From positions 1-52,733 of the forward strand of contig JAJECE010000046.1 of assembly GCA_022822185.1 (NCBI GenBank): DNA of 52,733 nt. The letters run 5' to 3'. Position 1 is the stretch's first letter, and every line of letters starts with the position of its first letter. Under the pieces are notes generated by a model. It did not search any database, was not told where the DNA came from, and worked only from the letters and a program-made list of their open reading frames with translations. Shown piece by piece: positions 34,410 to 44,454 of the stretch. Made by a program: the position numbers and the translations under genes. This DNA is from Rhodothermales bacterium (GTDB lineage: Bacteria; Bacteroidota; Rhodothermia; Rhodothermales; Bin80).

Positions 34410-35098
34410 GTTTTCTTCGGCTTAATTTTGTTGTGGAGGGGCAAACTGAGGAGAGATTCGTGAATGCAGTACTGAGCCCCTATCTTGCCGACCGGTCGAT
34501 TTATGTTGCGGTACATTGCATTACAACCCAGTATAATCGGCACACACCGCATATCAAATACCGGGGTGGTCTCAGCACTTACCGCCATGCATATGATGAT
34601 ATTCAGAGATGGATCAGGAGGGAAAATGACCGAACGACCAGATTCACGACCATGTTTGATTTGTATGGTCTACCGAGTGACTTTCCCGGCTACGCAAAGG
34701 CCGCCGAAGAATTAGATCCCTATTCGCGTGTGAATGTTCTAGAAAATGCACTGCAGGAGTCTATAAATGACTGGAGATTCATTCCATATATCCAAATTCA
34801 TGAGTTTGAATCTCTGCTATTCTCCGACATTGAGAAACTCGGTATACGGTTCCCGCAATATTCGGAAAAGATTCAGAGATTAGCAAAGGAAACCTCAAAT
34901 TTTAGGTCTCCTGAACTTATCAACGACGGGGCAAAAACAGCCCCGTCCAAGCGGATTATTGAAGTGTTTCCCGAATACCATCTCCAAAAGGTGTTTTTGG
35001 GAACACTGCTTACCTCAGAGATTGGAATACCCACGCTCAAAGCCAATTGCCTACATTTCCGGGAATGGATAGAGCGCCTGGAGACATTATGCAACTGA
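34406..35098 (+). CDS. DUF4276 (TOPRIM-like) effector of a probable antiphage pair
   Basis: The 230-residue product belongs to DUF4276, whose N-terminus (LNFVVEGQTEERFVNAVLSP) has the TOPRIM-like acidic motif EGxTE. The next acidic stretch is TTMFDLYGLPSDFPGY, which supplies the DxxG-like part, and later IQIHEFESLLFSD. I place the start at a TTG overlapping the ATPase stop (TTGA), with a purine-rich GGGGGG run a few bases upstream. ATG codons further upstream (34346 and 34376) lie inside the ATPase gene and would add residues that look like out-of-frame ATPase sequence. Its role as nuclease or toxin of the pair is known for related systems; here it is inference. Confidence 0.8.
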   Translation: MSFLRLNFVVEGQTEERFVNAVLSPYLADRSIYVAVHCITTQYNRHTPHIKYRGGLSTYRHAYDDIQRWIRRENDRTTRFTTMFDLYGLPSDFPGYAKAAEELDPYSRVNVLENALQESINDWRFIPYIQIHEFESLLFSDIEKLGIRFPQYSEKIQRLAKETSNFRSPELINDGAKTAPSKRIIEVFPEYHLQKVFLGTLLTSEIGIPTLKANCLHFREWIERLETLCN

Positions 35099-35268
35099 GC
35101 AAATGTCTTATCCCTTGTTGCGCAGAACCATGGACTGATTTTTCCCATTGAGCCCCCGTCTGCGTGCCGATTTACCGCGTCCGAGATTAAGTATCTTTTC
35201 GGGATCATCACAATTATGGATCAAGACAAAGGGGAATTCAGTTCATCTGTCGTTTTGGAGAACTTTTC

Positions 35269-36567
35269 ATGGGCCGCGTTTCCTTTCACACACTTGGCTG
35301 CAAACTGAACTTTGCAGAGACAAGCAACCTGAAGCGTCAGTTTGAACTGCACGGTTTTAAACCCGTCGGGCAAAAAGAAGCCTGCGATATTTCCGTTATC
35401 AATACCTGTTCCGTGACGGCCGAAGCAGACCGGAAGTGCAGGCAAACCATCCGGCGTGCCCACCGCCTGAACCCGGATGCCTTTATTATCGTCACGGGCT
35501 GCTACGCGCAGTTGCGCCCGGACGAGGTTGCGGCAATTGAAGGTGTAAATGCAGTGCTGGGGAATTCAGAAAAAGCCCGCATTTTTGACGTACTGGAAAA
35601 TTTTTCCCCGAAAGCACCTACGCAGGTCAGCGTCTCCTGTACCGGTGACCTGACCACCTTTGATCCTGCCCTTTTGTCTGATGACCGCACCCGTGCATTC
35701 CTGAAGGTGCAGGACGGCTGTGACTATTCGTGCTCATTTTGTACAATTCCGATGGCCCGAGGGAAAAGCCGGTCCGCCCCTCTGAACCAAATTGTTGACC
35801 AGGCCCGTCAACTGGCAGACCGGGGGGTGAAGGAAATTGTCTTAACGGGAGTGAACATTGGACTCTATGGTCAGGGCAGTCTTGATCCCCCCACCGAATT
35901 CACCCTGCTCCAACTGCTACAGCGACTGGCAAAGGTGGACGGGATTCTTCGTTACCGCATCTCTTCCATTGAGCCCAACCTGCTCACCGATGAGATTATT
36001 GACTTTGTTGCAGATACCCCTGTAATGGTGCCACATTTTCATATTCCCCTGCAAAGTGGCGAAAACTCCGTCCTGGGGGCCATGCGACGGCGCTACCGCA
36101 GAGAACTGTACCTGCAGCGACTGGAAACGATCTGCGCCAAAATGCCGGATGCGGGGATTGGTGCAGATATAATTGTCGGATTCCCAACGGAAACGGACGC
36201 TCATTTTGAAGAAACGCGTACGTTTCTGGCAAATCTGCCCGTGACCTACCTGCATGTCTTCACCTATTCCAGGCGCCCAGACACCGCAGCAGCAGGCCGC
36301 TTTGAGCAGCCGAACACGGTCTCTGCTTCCGAACATGTATTCCGTAACCGAACGCTTCGAGAACTCTCCCGGCGTAAACAAACCGTATTTCAGGAACGGT
36401 TCCGCGGTCAGGTCCGGCCGGTACTCTGGGAGCGGAACACCTGGTCCGGCAGAATGCAGGGCTATACGGATAACTATATCCGGGTTTCGCAGCCCTTTGA
36501 AAAGCATCGGGCCGGGATGGTGGAACCCGTTCGGCTGGGCACGGAAACCACGACCTTTGTTTCCTGA
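35269..36567 (+). CDS. mtaB: tRNA (N6-threonylcarbamoyladenosine37-C2)-methylthiotransferase MtaB
   Basis: MtaB adds a methylthio group to t6A at position 37 of tRNAs that read ANN codons. The 432-residue product has the N-terminal UPF0004 domain with three cluster cysteines (FHTLGCKLN, VINTCSVTAEAD, VTGCYAQ), the radical SAM motif CDYSCSFCTIP, and a C-terminal TRAM-like part (FRGQVRPVLWE). The TLGCKLNFAET opening and KCRQTIRRA favour MtaB over MiaB and RimO. The gene ends one base before the end of the converging aminopeptidase gene. The 170 bases upstream hold nothing recognised. Confidence 0.94.
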   Translation: MGRVSFHTLGCKLNFAETSNLKRQFELHGFKPVGQKEACDISVINTCSVTAEADRKCRQTIRRAHRLNPDAFIIVTGCYAQLRPDEVAAIEGVNAVLGNSEKARIFDVLENFSPKAPTQVSVSCTGDLTTFDPALLSDDRTRAFLKVQDGCDYSCSFCTIPMARGKSRSAPLNQIVDQARQLADRGVKEIVLTGVNIGLYGQGSLDPPTEFTLLQLLQRLAKVDGILRYRISSIEPNLLTDEIIDFVADTPVMVPHFHIPLQSGENSVLGAMRRRYRRELYLQRLETICAKMPDAGIGADIIVGFPTETDAHFEETRTFLANLPVTYLHVFTYSRRPDTAAAGRFEQPNTVSASEHVFRNRTLRELSRRKQTVFQERFRGQVRPVLWERNTWSGRMQGYTDNYIRVSQPFEKHRAGMVEPVRLGTETTTFVS

Positions 36568-37956
36568 CTATCCGCCGCACGCAGTTTCCACCTCTGTAAT
36601 TGTTCTGGGAATGGGAGGACCCAGGATCCGATACCCCTCCGGGGTTACGACGATATTTTCCTCAATCCGTACTCCGCCAAACTCCCGCCAGGCCGCCAAC
36701 GCCTCATAATTGATGAAGGCTTCGTGACGTTTTTCGCTCCGCCACTGATCCATCAGGGGCCCGATAAAGTAGCACCCCGGCTCAACCGTCAATACGAATC
36801 CGGGCGCAGGGGATCTTCCGAATCGCAGAGCGCAAAGCCCGAACTGCTGGCTTCTCTGGATCTGATCATCATAGCCAACCAGGTCCTCTCCCAGATTTTC
36901 CATGTCATGTACATCAAGCCCCATCATGTGCCCCAATCCATGCGGAAAAAAGAGTGCATGTGCCCCGGCGGCAACGGATTCATCCGGATCCCCCCGCATC
37001 AAACCGATCTGCTGAAGCCGGCTAGTGAGAGTCCGCGCAGCAATCAGGTGACATGCCTGAAATGGACGACCTGGCTGAATACCTGACAGTGCATCGGTCA
37101 ATGCATCCAGAACCGCCTGATAAATCTCACGCTGGCGGGAAGAAAATGTCCCGCTAACCGGATAGGTTCTCGTAATATCGCTTGCATACCCTGATGCCGC
37201 CGCTGCCCCGGTATCCTGAACAATCAGATCCCCGGATTCCAGACGGCGGTGATAATTGTGATTATGTAAAACCTGGCCATGTTTGGTCAAAATACATGGA
37301 TACGCAAGGCGCCCTCCCCCACTGATTGCAATTCCCTCTGCAAGGCCCGCCATCTCACGCTCATATTTTCCTGCCTGAACCGACTGCATTGCCACACGGT
37401 ACATCTCGTGCGTGATCGTGAGGGCTGATTCAATTTCTGCCAGTTCCCGGGCTTCCTTGACGGATCGCTGTGCAACCATGGCACGAATCAGTTCTTCGGA
37501 ATACTTTGTGGATACCTGCCCTTTCGATAAGATCAGAAGCCTCTCCAGCGCTTGACGGGTTTCTGCCCGGTATGGGGGCAGGATATGGACCTCCCGTTTT
37601 TGGGAGGTCACCACGGAAAGAACGTCGGCTAAATCTGCGACATCACATGCGTGGTCTGCACCGGTGCATTCTCTTAATTCACCCAAAGTTGGCTGTAAGC
37701 CCGACCAGATGACATCATCCACCGTGGGCTCTTTGCCAAAAATTGTCGTCTGATTCTCCTCTATGTCCATCACCACCCAAAGCCCCGGCCTGTTTACCCC
37801 GATATAGTACAAAAAGGTGCTATCCTGCCGAAATGGATAGGTGTTCTCTGCATAATTCATGGGACTCTCTGAATGTCCAGGCAAGAGTACAATGCCGGTC
37901 TTCATGGATTTTCGCAGTTCACGGCGACGGGCACGATATACATTCGCTTCAAACAT
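36568..37956 (-). CDS. Xaa-Pro aminopeptidase (M24B, aminopeptidase P type)
   Basis: Aminopeptidase P removes an N-terminal residue next to proline, using two metal ions. From the ATG at 37956 the product has 462 residues, with an N-terminal creatinase-like domain (FEANVYRARRRELRKSMKTG, SPMNYAENTYPFRQDSTFLY) and the C-terminal pita-bread fold. The metal ligands are in IVQDTGAAAASGYASDITRT, then FFPHGLGHMMGLDVHD, LTVEPGCYF and GGVRIEENIVVTPEG. The open frame continues upstream to 38064, but that part is not conserved-looking. It converges exactly with mtaB, with no spacer. It is cytoplasmic. Confidence 0.92.
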   Translation of the reverse strand: MFEANVYRARRRELRKSMKTGIVLLPGHSESPMNYAENTYPFRQDSTFLYYIGVNRPGLWVVMDIEENQTTIFGKEPTVDDVIWSGLQPTLGELRECTGADHACDVADLADVLSVVTSQKREVHILPPYRAETRQALERLLILSKGQVSTKYSEELIRAMVAQRSVKEARELAEIESALTITHEMYRVAMQSVQAGKYEREMAGLAEGIAISGGGRLAYPCILTKHGQVLHNHNYHRRLESGDLIVQDTGAAAASGYASDITRTYPVSGTFSSRQREIYQAVLDALTDALSGIQPGRPFQACHLIAARTLTSRLQQIGLMRGDPDESVAAGAHALFFPHGLGHMMGLDVHDMENLGEDLVGYDDQIQRSQQFGLCALRFGRSPAPGFVLTVEPGCYFIGPLMDQWRSEKRHEAFINYEALAAWREFGGVRIEENIVVTPEGYRILGPPIPRTITEVETACGG

Positions 37957-38066
37957 GGTTCTGAAGTATTTTTCGGCGGGTTCGGTTAGAACAGGGCGTA
38001 AAGTGATCAATTTAAGGCATATTGCGTATACGGTGTTTCTTGTTTGACCGAACTCTATTAACATTC

Positions 38067-38528
38067 ATGCTCATTCGTTCTATACTGCTGGTTCTGGCAG
38101 TCCTGCTATGCTCCAGTTGCAACCTTGACACCGAAGATATGCCCGCAGAACCCGAAGCTGCTCCTGTACCGCGTGAAGTGGCTGATCGTGATTACACCGA
38201 ACTTTCTGATGGGCTCAAGTACTACGACTTTGTGGTTGGAACCGGGAATGCTGCAAAAAGCGGAGATCAGGTAACCTTGCATTATCATGGCTGGCTGACC
38301 AACGACACGCTCTTCGACAGTTCCTACCAGAGAGATACGCCTTTTTCATTTCACTTAGGAACCGGCAGGGTGATTCAAGGGTGGGATCTTGGTGTAGCCG
38401 GAATGCAGACCGGAGGGCAGCGTCAACTCGTGATTCCCCCGGCTCTGGGCTACGGAGCTCAGAGAAACGGACCCATTCCCCCTAACTCCACACTCATTTT
38501 TGAGGTCGAACTGTTAGCCATTGAGTGA
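38067..38528 (+). CDS. Lipoprotein FKBP-type peptidyl-prolyl isomerase
   Basis: FKBP enzymes speed the cis-trans change of proline bonds during protein folding. The 153-residue product has a lipoprotein signal (IRSILLVLAVLLCSSC, cleavage before Cys18), a short acidic, proline-rich linker, and one FKBP domain (about 50-152) with VTLHYHGWLTNDTLFDSSYQ, GTGRVIQGWDLGVAGM and the closing [12 protein letters not shown]. It is therefore probably anchored in a membrane facing the periplasm. The ATG at 38067 is chosen because it begins the signal sequence; the frame opens at 38022. Its last 15 bases overlap the end of the 1012-residue fusion gene on the other strand. Confidence 0.92.
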   Translation: MLIRSILLVLAVLLCSSCNLDTEDMPAEPEAAPVPREVADRDYTELSDGLKYYDFVVGTGNAAKSGDQVTLHYHGWLTNDTLFDSSYQRDTPFSFHLGTGRVIQGWDLGVAGMQTGGQRQLVIPPALGYGAQRNGPIPPNSTLIFEVELLAIE

Positions 38529-41500
38529 CCGTGCCCCATCTTCCTGAAGCACGGAATCCAGCGTTGCCGCCAACCTGGCTGCATTCGCTTTATCAAATAC
38601 CATCGGGGGCTTAATCTTCAGCACGTTATAAAGCGGGCCATCTGTGGAGATCAGGATCCCTAGATCACGCATCCGGTTCGCAATATAATCGGCCTCTCTG
38701 TCCGCCGGCTCCAGAGTCTGGGGATCCCGAACCAATTCAATCCCCAGAAATAATCCCCTCCCCCGCACATCGCCGATGAGCGGATGCCGGTCTTTTAATT
38801 GCTCAAGAGATTGTTTAAGGAAGGTGCCCGTGGCCAATGCATTTTCCTGCAATTTTTCGGATTCAATCACATCCAGCACCGCCATCCCCACCATACATGA
38901 AACCGGGTTCCCCCCGAACGTGCTGAAGAACTCCATCCCATTGTCAAATGAGTGCGCAATCTCCGGTGTAGTCACAACCCCTGCCAATGGATGACCATTC
39001 CCCATCGGCTTGCCCAGTACGACGATATCCGGGGTGACATCCTGGGTCTCAAACCCCCAGAAGTGATGCCCCATCCGCCCAAATCCCACCTGCACCTCGT
39101 CCGCAATGCACAGTCCCCCTGCCGTGCGTACATGTGCATACACTTCCTGCAAGTATCCCACCGGTAATTCTATCTGCCCTCCGCAACCAAGAAGGGACTC
39201 ACAAATGAATGCGGCGATCCCGCCGGGAACGGAATCCAGTTTCATCTTCAATTTTTCTGCATACCGCGCAGCCGCATCGTCTCCGCGAAACCGTCCTCTG
39301 TATGGGTCCGGCACCGGTGCCTGATGCACATGCGGGGAAGCACCCGCCCCCCCGGGGCCATCAAACTTGTACGGACTGATTGCAATCAGGGAACTCAGGT
39401 GACCATGGTAAGCCCCCTCCAAAACCATGATATCCTTCCGTGCGGTGTGTGCGAATGCGAGGCGCAGGGCCAGATCATTGGCTTCGCTCCCCGAATTCAC
39501 AAAATAACATACCTTCAGCGGATCCGGCATCGTTGCCGCCAGCCGCTCTGCATAATCTACCAGCGTCTGATGCAGATAACGTGTGTTGGTGTTGAGCACA
39601 CGCATCTGCCGGATCGCCGCTGCGTTGACCCGTGGATGGCTGTGCCCCACATGGGGGACATTATTGACCGCATCCAGAAATGCCCGCCCCGTCTCATCGT
39701 AGAGATATTGACGAAATCCGCGCACAATCTGCAGGGGGGTACGGTAGGAAATACTGAGATTCCCCCCGATACAGCCTTTTCGCCTGGACTGGATGGTTTC
39801 GGTCGGGGACTCTGACACGGGCAACAAGTCATCCGGGATTCCCAGGATCAGGTTCGGGTCCGGGCAGATGGACAGCCACACATCCCGCTGGCTTGCCGGT
39901 GCAACGCCCCAGTAGGTGCCGGACTGCCCCAGCATGTCTGTGATCACCTGAAAATGCAAGTGCGGGGTCCATCCCCCATTCTCCTCTGGTGTTCCGAGGC
40001 GGGCAAACTCTTCGCCTCCGGTGATTTCCTTCCCCGGCTGAAGCCTGTCGACAGACTCTTTGCTCAGATGTCCATACAGCGTGTAAAACATCTCCCCTTC
40101 CATCGAATGCTCCAGAATCACCAGACCCCCAAAATCCATCGCTTTCCGGCTGAAAGAGAGGCTATGCACCCGGGCATCCATCGGAGCATAGACGGGGGTA
40201 CCTGCCTCCTTAAACAGATCAATGCCCATATGAATCGTCCGGGCCTCAACAAACTCATTGTTTGCGGATCGATAGTGTTTTGATGTGTAGACGATCCGGG
40301 GCTCATTATAGCGCCCGACCCCGATTGCCGCCCCTGCACGGCGAATCCGCCTGAACCATGCCTCGGAGGCTTTCTTTGGATCAGGCGGTTGATCCAGAGG
40401 GGCAACCAACGGACTCGTCACACTCAGATCAAGTATCAGCGGAGTTTTTTTGCGCACATCCGGCTGCATGACCGGTGCAAAGATGTGTTTTCCAAGAGAT
40501 GCGGCCACGCGTGAACCCCTGGGGCAGGGATCCATCCCGCAGGCAGCACGCCAGCGATATTCTGCCAGCGATGATGATTCTGCAGACAGGTGAGTGAGCA
40601 GAGACCATGCCCCCTCCTCGGAGACTCGAAGATACTCGTTATCGGGGTCCAGTGCCCCGCGAAACGCCGACACCAGTACACTGGAACAAAGCCGCGCCCG
40701 GATTAATCCGTACAGGACTGAAATTTCTGATTCTTCCAGTGGACAGTTCTCATGGTAGCCATGCACCAATTCTGCCGCCGCCCCCACGGGATCCGGCCTT
40801 CCCATCATGATATACGTTGCGGCAATTGCCAATTCTACGACCGTCGCTGTATGCAGCGCATCCCCAAAATCAATCAAGCCGCGAATTGCTGTCTGGTACC
40901 CTGTCCCCTGAACGACAATGTTGTGGTCATTCGCATCGTGGTGGATCACACTCTGCCGAAGCTGATCAAGGCGGGGAAGGGTTTCATTCCGGAAGGATTC
41001 CAGCGCATCCTCTACGAGCCTGCGCCGGCTGGTATCCCGGATGCAGTTGATGTATTCGGTGAGTTGAATCGCCCTGCGCAGATCCCATTCGTAATTCCGG
41101 TGGGCGGACTTGTGTTCAAAGTTCTCCAGAGTGCGGTCAAGGGAACCCAGAAACTGCCCCAGATCCCGAAGCAGCGGCCGCAGCACAGGACGTACATCTG
41201 CGAGTACGCGTCCAGAAAGCCAGGTCACCATCCACAACTGGTGATCCTGCCCATTCTCCCCCGTTGCAATTGCTTTCTGGTCCCCCGCCTGCGTGGGTAC
41301 AACGGCCGGGAAATACTGCCCTTCTCCCTTCGCGTGCAGATGTGCCAGTATCGCCTGCTGAAGATCCACATAACCGGACTCTGCCGCCGCATTGGAGACT
41401 TTCAGCACGAATGTGCCCTTCGTCGTATTGACACGAAAATTCTGATCCAAATGGCTGGGCAACTCGGTTATGCGCCCCTGCAGACCAAAATACTCTTCTG

Positions 41501-41552
41501 CCAGAGCCTGTGCATCTGAAATTAAAAACGTTGGAGCGGGATGTTCAATCAT
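38514..41552 (-). CDS. Trifunctional fusion: APH-type kinase, M23 peptidase, class III aminotransferase-like enzyme
   Basis: The 1012-residue protein has three parts. An aminoglycoside-phosphotransferase-fold kinase comes first (about 1-340), with [15 protein letters not shown] and GLIDFGDA. An M23 LytM-type domain follows (about 430-560), with HMGIDLF (His near 441), TLYGHLS and PHLHFQV near 531. A class III PLP domain ends the chain (about 590-1005), with [34 protein letters not shown] and the PLP lysine in [10 protein letters not shown] near 848. In animals the nearest kinase and PLP relatives are separate enzymes: hydroxylysine kinase and the phospholyases acting on 5-phosphohydroxylysine or phosphoethanolamine. 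A kinase step followed by an ammonia-phospholyase step is therefore likely. No signal peptide is seen, which is odd for an M23 domain. It overlaps the aldolase gene by 4 bases. Confidence 0.87.
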   Translation of the reverse strand: MIEHPAPTFLISDAQALAEEYFGLQGRITELPSHLDQNFRVNTTKGTFVLKVSNAAAESGYVDLQQAILAHLHAKGEGQYFPAVVPTQAGDQKAIATGENGQDHQLWMVTWLSGRVLADVRPVLRPLLRDLGQFLGSLDRTLENFEHKSAHRNYEWDLRRAIQLTEYINCIRDTSRRRLVEDALESFRNETLPRLDQLRQSVIHHDANDHNIVVQGTGYQTAIRGLIDFGDALHTATVVELAIAATYIMMGRPDPVGAAAELVHGYHENCPLEESEISVLYGLIRARLCSSVLVSAFRGALDPDNEYLRVSEEGAWSLLTHLSAESSSLAEYRWRAACGMDPCPRGSRVAASLGKHIFAPVMQPDVRKKTPLILDLSVTSPLVAPLDQPPDPKKASEAWFRRIRRAGAAIGVGRYNEPRIVYTSKHYRSANNEFVEARTIHMGIDLFKEAGTPVYAPMDARVHSLSFSRKAMDFGGLVILEHSMEGEMFYTLYGHLSKESVDRLQPGKEITGGEEFARLGTPEENGGWTPHLHFQVITDMLGQSGTYWGVAPASQRDVWLSICPDPNLILGIPDDLLPVSESPTETIQSRRKGCIGGNLSISYRTPLQIVRGFRQYLYDETGRAFLDAVNNVPHVGHSHPRVNAAAIRQMRVLNTNTRYLHQTLVDYAERLAATMPDPLKVCYFVNSGSEANDLALRLAFAHTARKDIMVLEGAYHGHLSSLIAISPYKFDGPGGAGASPHVHQAPVPDPYRGRFRGDDAAARYAEKLKMKLDSVPGGIAAFICESLLGCGGQIELPVGYLQEVYAHVRTAGGLCIADEVQVGFGRMGHHFWGFETQDVTPDIVVLGKPMGNGHPLAGVVTTPEIAHSFDNGMEFFSTFGGNPVSCMVGMAVLDVIESEKLQENALATGTFLKQSLEQLKDRHPLIGDVRGRGLFLGIELVRDPQTLEPADREADYIANRMRDLGILISTDGPLYNVLKIKPPMVFDKANAARLAATLDSVLQEDGARSLNG

Positions 41553-42475
41553 TGGATTCCGTGCAATGAATGCGTTGCTGAAGTGGATACCGACTCATAT
41601 AACTCAATGCACCGATTCGCTTCGTCGGGCGAGAGTGGGGAGAGCGGCGGCCTGAGATTCATCCAGACATTGCGTCCGGTCAAATGCTGCATCAGTACTT
41701 TCAATGCAGCAATCATTGGCCACTGCTCAACTGCCTTCCGGATTTGATGGATATGCCTCTGAAGAATATCAGACTCAGGGGTTTCCCATTTGCCTGCAAG
41801 ATCCGCAGTCAGCGGCGAGGTTACGTTTGCGGCTGCACTGATGCAACCCGCCCCGCCCGCCCGGAGTGTCTCAAGGAGAAACTGCTCACTGCCTGCAAAG
41901 ACCTGTATTTCGGGGAAATTTCGGATCATCTCCAAAATACTGTTCCAGTTCCCGCTGGAGTCTTTGAATCCGGCAATACTTCCGGGGTATCTATGAAGCA
42001 GTCGTTCCACGAGCCCCGGTGTAATGGGAGTTGCGCTCATCTTCGGGAAGTGGTACAAGTACAATCTAAGCCGCCTGCTCCCTATAGACTGGAGAAGATA
42101 GTCATACGCCGCAAACAGGCCGTCCTCGCTCACGTTTTTGTAATAGAACGGAGGAATAACCAGTATGGACTGCACGCCTGCCTCTACAGCATGCTCCGTC
42201 AGATCCACTGTATCGGTCAAGGCACAACAACCCGTTCCGACCATCAGCTGATGAGGATCAACGCCCGCATCCAGAACTGCATCCAGTGCATGTTTCCGCT
42301 CTGCCGTGCTTAAGCTGTTTGCCTCTCCGGTCGTCCCCATCAGGACGACTCCTGTGGCACCGCGTTTCAAGAGCCAGTGGACATGAGTGCCCAGATGGTC
42401 ATAGTCTACACCCAGGTTTTGATCCAATGGGGTCAGGCTGGCGGTCAGCACTGAAAATCGTTTACCTTGAAACAT
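41549..42475 (-). CDS. Dihydrodipicolinate synthase/N-acetylneuraminate lyase family aldolase
   Basis: A 308-residue class I aldolase of the DapA/NanA family, which binds a pyruvate-type ketone through a lysine Schiff base. The motifs are LMGTTGEANSLSTAER (family GTTGE), the catalytic tyrosine in LYLYHFPK and the Schiff-base lysine in IAGFKDSSGNWNS. The substrate cannot be read from the sequence; the GTTGEANSL and YHFPK patterns suggest a lyase for sugar or hydroxy acids rather than the lysine-pathway DapA. It overlaps the 1012-residue fusion gene by 4 bases and follows galK, so the three form an operon for using amino sugars, galactose or hydroxy amino acids. Confidence 0.85.
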   Translation of the reverse strand: MFQGKRFSVLTASLTPLDQNLGVDYDHLGTHVHWLLKRGATGVVLMGTTGEANSLSTAERKHALDAVLDAGVDPHQLMVGTGCCALTDTVDLTEHAVEAGVQSILVIPPFYYKNVSEDGLFAAYDYLLQSIGSRRLRLYLYHFPKMSATPITPGLVERLLHRYPGSIAGFKDSSGNWNSILEMIRNFPEIQVFAGSEQFLLETLRAGGAGCISAAANVTSPLTADLAGKWETPESDILQRHIHQIRKAVEQWPMIAALKVLMQHLTGRNVWMNLRPPLSPLSPDEANRCIELYESVSTSATHSLHGIQ

Positions 42476-42537
42476 CGGTATTGTGATGGAGAAACACCAG
42501 ACGGCGGCCCTGCTCTATCGCTGCTTGACTGCTCCCG

Positions 42538-43686
42538 TTAAAGCCATTCTACTTGTGCCTCCATCCCTTCGTCAAGCACATGAATTCTGGCTTTATGCCG
42601 GTACTTTTCTTCATAGGCCGTTGAAACCGCTTCCGCAATTAAATGTGCATTTTCGGTTCGTACCAGATTCAGAGAACAGCCGCCAAAGCCGCCTCCCATC
42701 ATCCTTGCCCCGAGGACCCCGGGACATGCTTCTGCATATTCAACTAGAAAATCCAGTTCCTCGCAACTCACATCATAGTCAGTTCTCAGACTTTGATGGG
42801 ATGCAGAGAGGATACTCCCCAGTAAATTCCAGTCCGAATCTGTGATTGCGCTGCATACCTGTCTCACCCGCTCATTCTCACAGTAAACATGTTGGAGACG
42901 TTGCCGCAAAACAGATTCTTTCAGGGAACGGATCTGCGGAAGTTGTATCTGGCGCAGGGAATTGATCTGCGGACTGGCCGCTTTGATGGATTGCAGTGCT
43001 CTGTGGCATTCTGCGCGGCGTTCATTGTACTTTGAATGGGCAAGTTTCCTCTTTACTCTGCTGTCAATGACCATAAACCATGCGTCCTGTTTCCGGATTG
43101 GGATATGTTTCCATTCCAGTTTTTGACAATCCAGAAACAGTGCATGCCCTGCACGGCCGACTCGGGATACAATCTGATCCATGATCCCGCACTTCACGTT
43201 CGCGTATTTGTGTTCCACGGTTTGTCCAATACGGGCCATCTGGAGCGGGTCTATCGGAGTGTTACGGAGTTTTTCCAGTGCGAGTCCTGCAGCCATCTCA
43301 AGTGCGGCCGAAGAACTTAGGCCTGCCCCCAGAGGAATATCTCCATAAATCATCATTGCGACCGGACTGGGTGGCGGAAGCTCCTGAATCATCCCTGCCA
43401 CGTAGGTTGCCCAGTGTGCGTGTGACACCTCAGGCCATACTCCCGGCTTGCAGGATATACTCTCCTGATAATTGAGTGACCGAAGTTCGTGGAATCCCGT
43501 CAAGCTGTCGTTCACAGCGACATACACCGCCCTGTCCAGCGTCATTGGCAATGCCAGCCCATCATTATAATCTGTATGCTCTCCAACTACATTGACCCGT
43601 CCCGGTGCACACGAAACCAACCGGGGATCCTTCCCTCCGTACCATCTTCTGAACGACTCGATCAAATGCTGTTTCGGATGGAGCAT
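42538..43686 (-). CDS. galK: Galactokinase
   Basis: Galactokinase phosphorylates galactose at C1, the first step of the Leloir pathway. The product has 382 residues from the ATG at 43686 (a GTG five codons earlier is possible). It shows the three GHMP/galactokinase motifs: CAPGRVNVVGEHTDYNDG with the sugar-binding residues, GDIPLGAGLSSSAALEMAAG for ATP binding, and ARMMGGGFGGCSLNLV near the C-terminus. The catalytic Asp lies in KCGIMDQIVSRVG. galT and galE are not in the window. It is the first gene of the operon galK - aldolase - fusion. Confidence 0.94.
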   Translation of the reverse strand: MLHPKQHLIESFRRWYGGKDPRLVSCAPGRVNVVGEHTDYNDGLALPMTLDRAVYVAVNDSLTGFHELRSLNYQESISCKPGVWPEVSHAHWATYVAGMIQELPPPSPVAMMIYGDIPLGAGLSSSAALEMAAGLALEKLRNTPIDPLQMARIGQTVEHKYANVKCGIMDQIVSRVGRAGHALFLDCQKLEWKHIPIRKQDAWFMVIDSRVKRKLAHSKYNERRAECHRALQSIKAASPQINSLRQIQLPQIRSLKESVLRQRLQHVYCENERVRQVCSAITDSDWNLLGSILSASHQSLRTDYDVSCEELDFLVEYAEACPGVLGARMMGGGFGGCSLNLVRTENAHLIAEAVSTAYEEKYRHKARIHVLDEGMEAQVEWL

Positions 43687-43701
43687 ATCGGAGATAATCA
43701 C

Positions 43702-44454
43702 TGCTGATGTTTCAATTTTTGACTCACTGGATCCAGCGGGACGACTTCTGAAAAAACTTGGGCATTGGATTTTTCGGCCTGAAGCCCGAGCCCCTCAAAA
43801 GATAACTATATCCACACAATATGATCGTAAAAACGGACTCCTCTTGATGCCCATCTCCCCTGCCCCTGAAGATCTCAGCATCAAACTGTTCCGTCGCCCC
43901 CTCTGCGTTCCAGAAATTTGTGTGATCCTCCAATCTTCTTTCTGAAATTAAATCCATGAAAACGCCATTGCAATCACGAAATGCAGCATCCCTGTCGCAG
44001 CCTGAAATTTCTTAAACCTGCTTCCCCTAACGATCATTATCTAGAATTGAGAGCAGGCAGTTGCTGATCCACATTGATTTTCGGATTCTTCAGACCGGAA
44101 GACATCCGGCTGGAATGAAGGCACCGGTGAATTCATGAAATCGTACCCCCCGAAAACAGGCATCCTTTCCATGATAAAATGGGCGGAGTATTGCCATTTT
44201 CGGGCCCGCCGACACAATTTCTGAACGATATGTATATTTGGGAGTATCGAAGAGTGTACAGGATAGGCATATGCTGAATTGATATTCCCTGTTATTTTTG
44301 CGCATCATTAGAAAAATTGAGCAGGATGGGCAACAAAGCCCAAATTTACCTATGCGCCGAGACGGGCGTATCCTCCCGCTATATCCGGATTCGTTCGCCA
44401 ATTTTAGGGATTGATACGTCGGTTCCCTCTTTGCCGTTTTCCAGTTCCCTGTAC
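43702..44454. other. Spacer between galK and the giant autotransporter gene
   Basis: About 750 bases between diverging genes. The frames in it are short and unlike known proteins. TATTTTTG at 44293-44300 matches the Bacteroidota -7 box TAnnTTTG, about 155 bases upstream of the autotransporter start, but no TTTG is placed at the right distance upstream, so it is only a weak promoter candidate. Confidence 0.35.
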
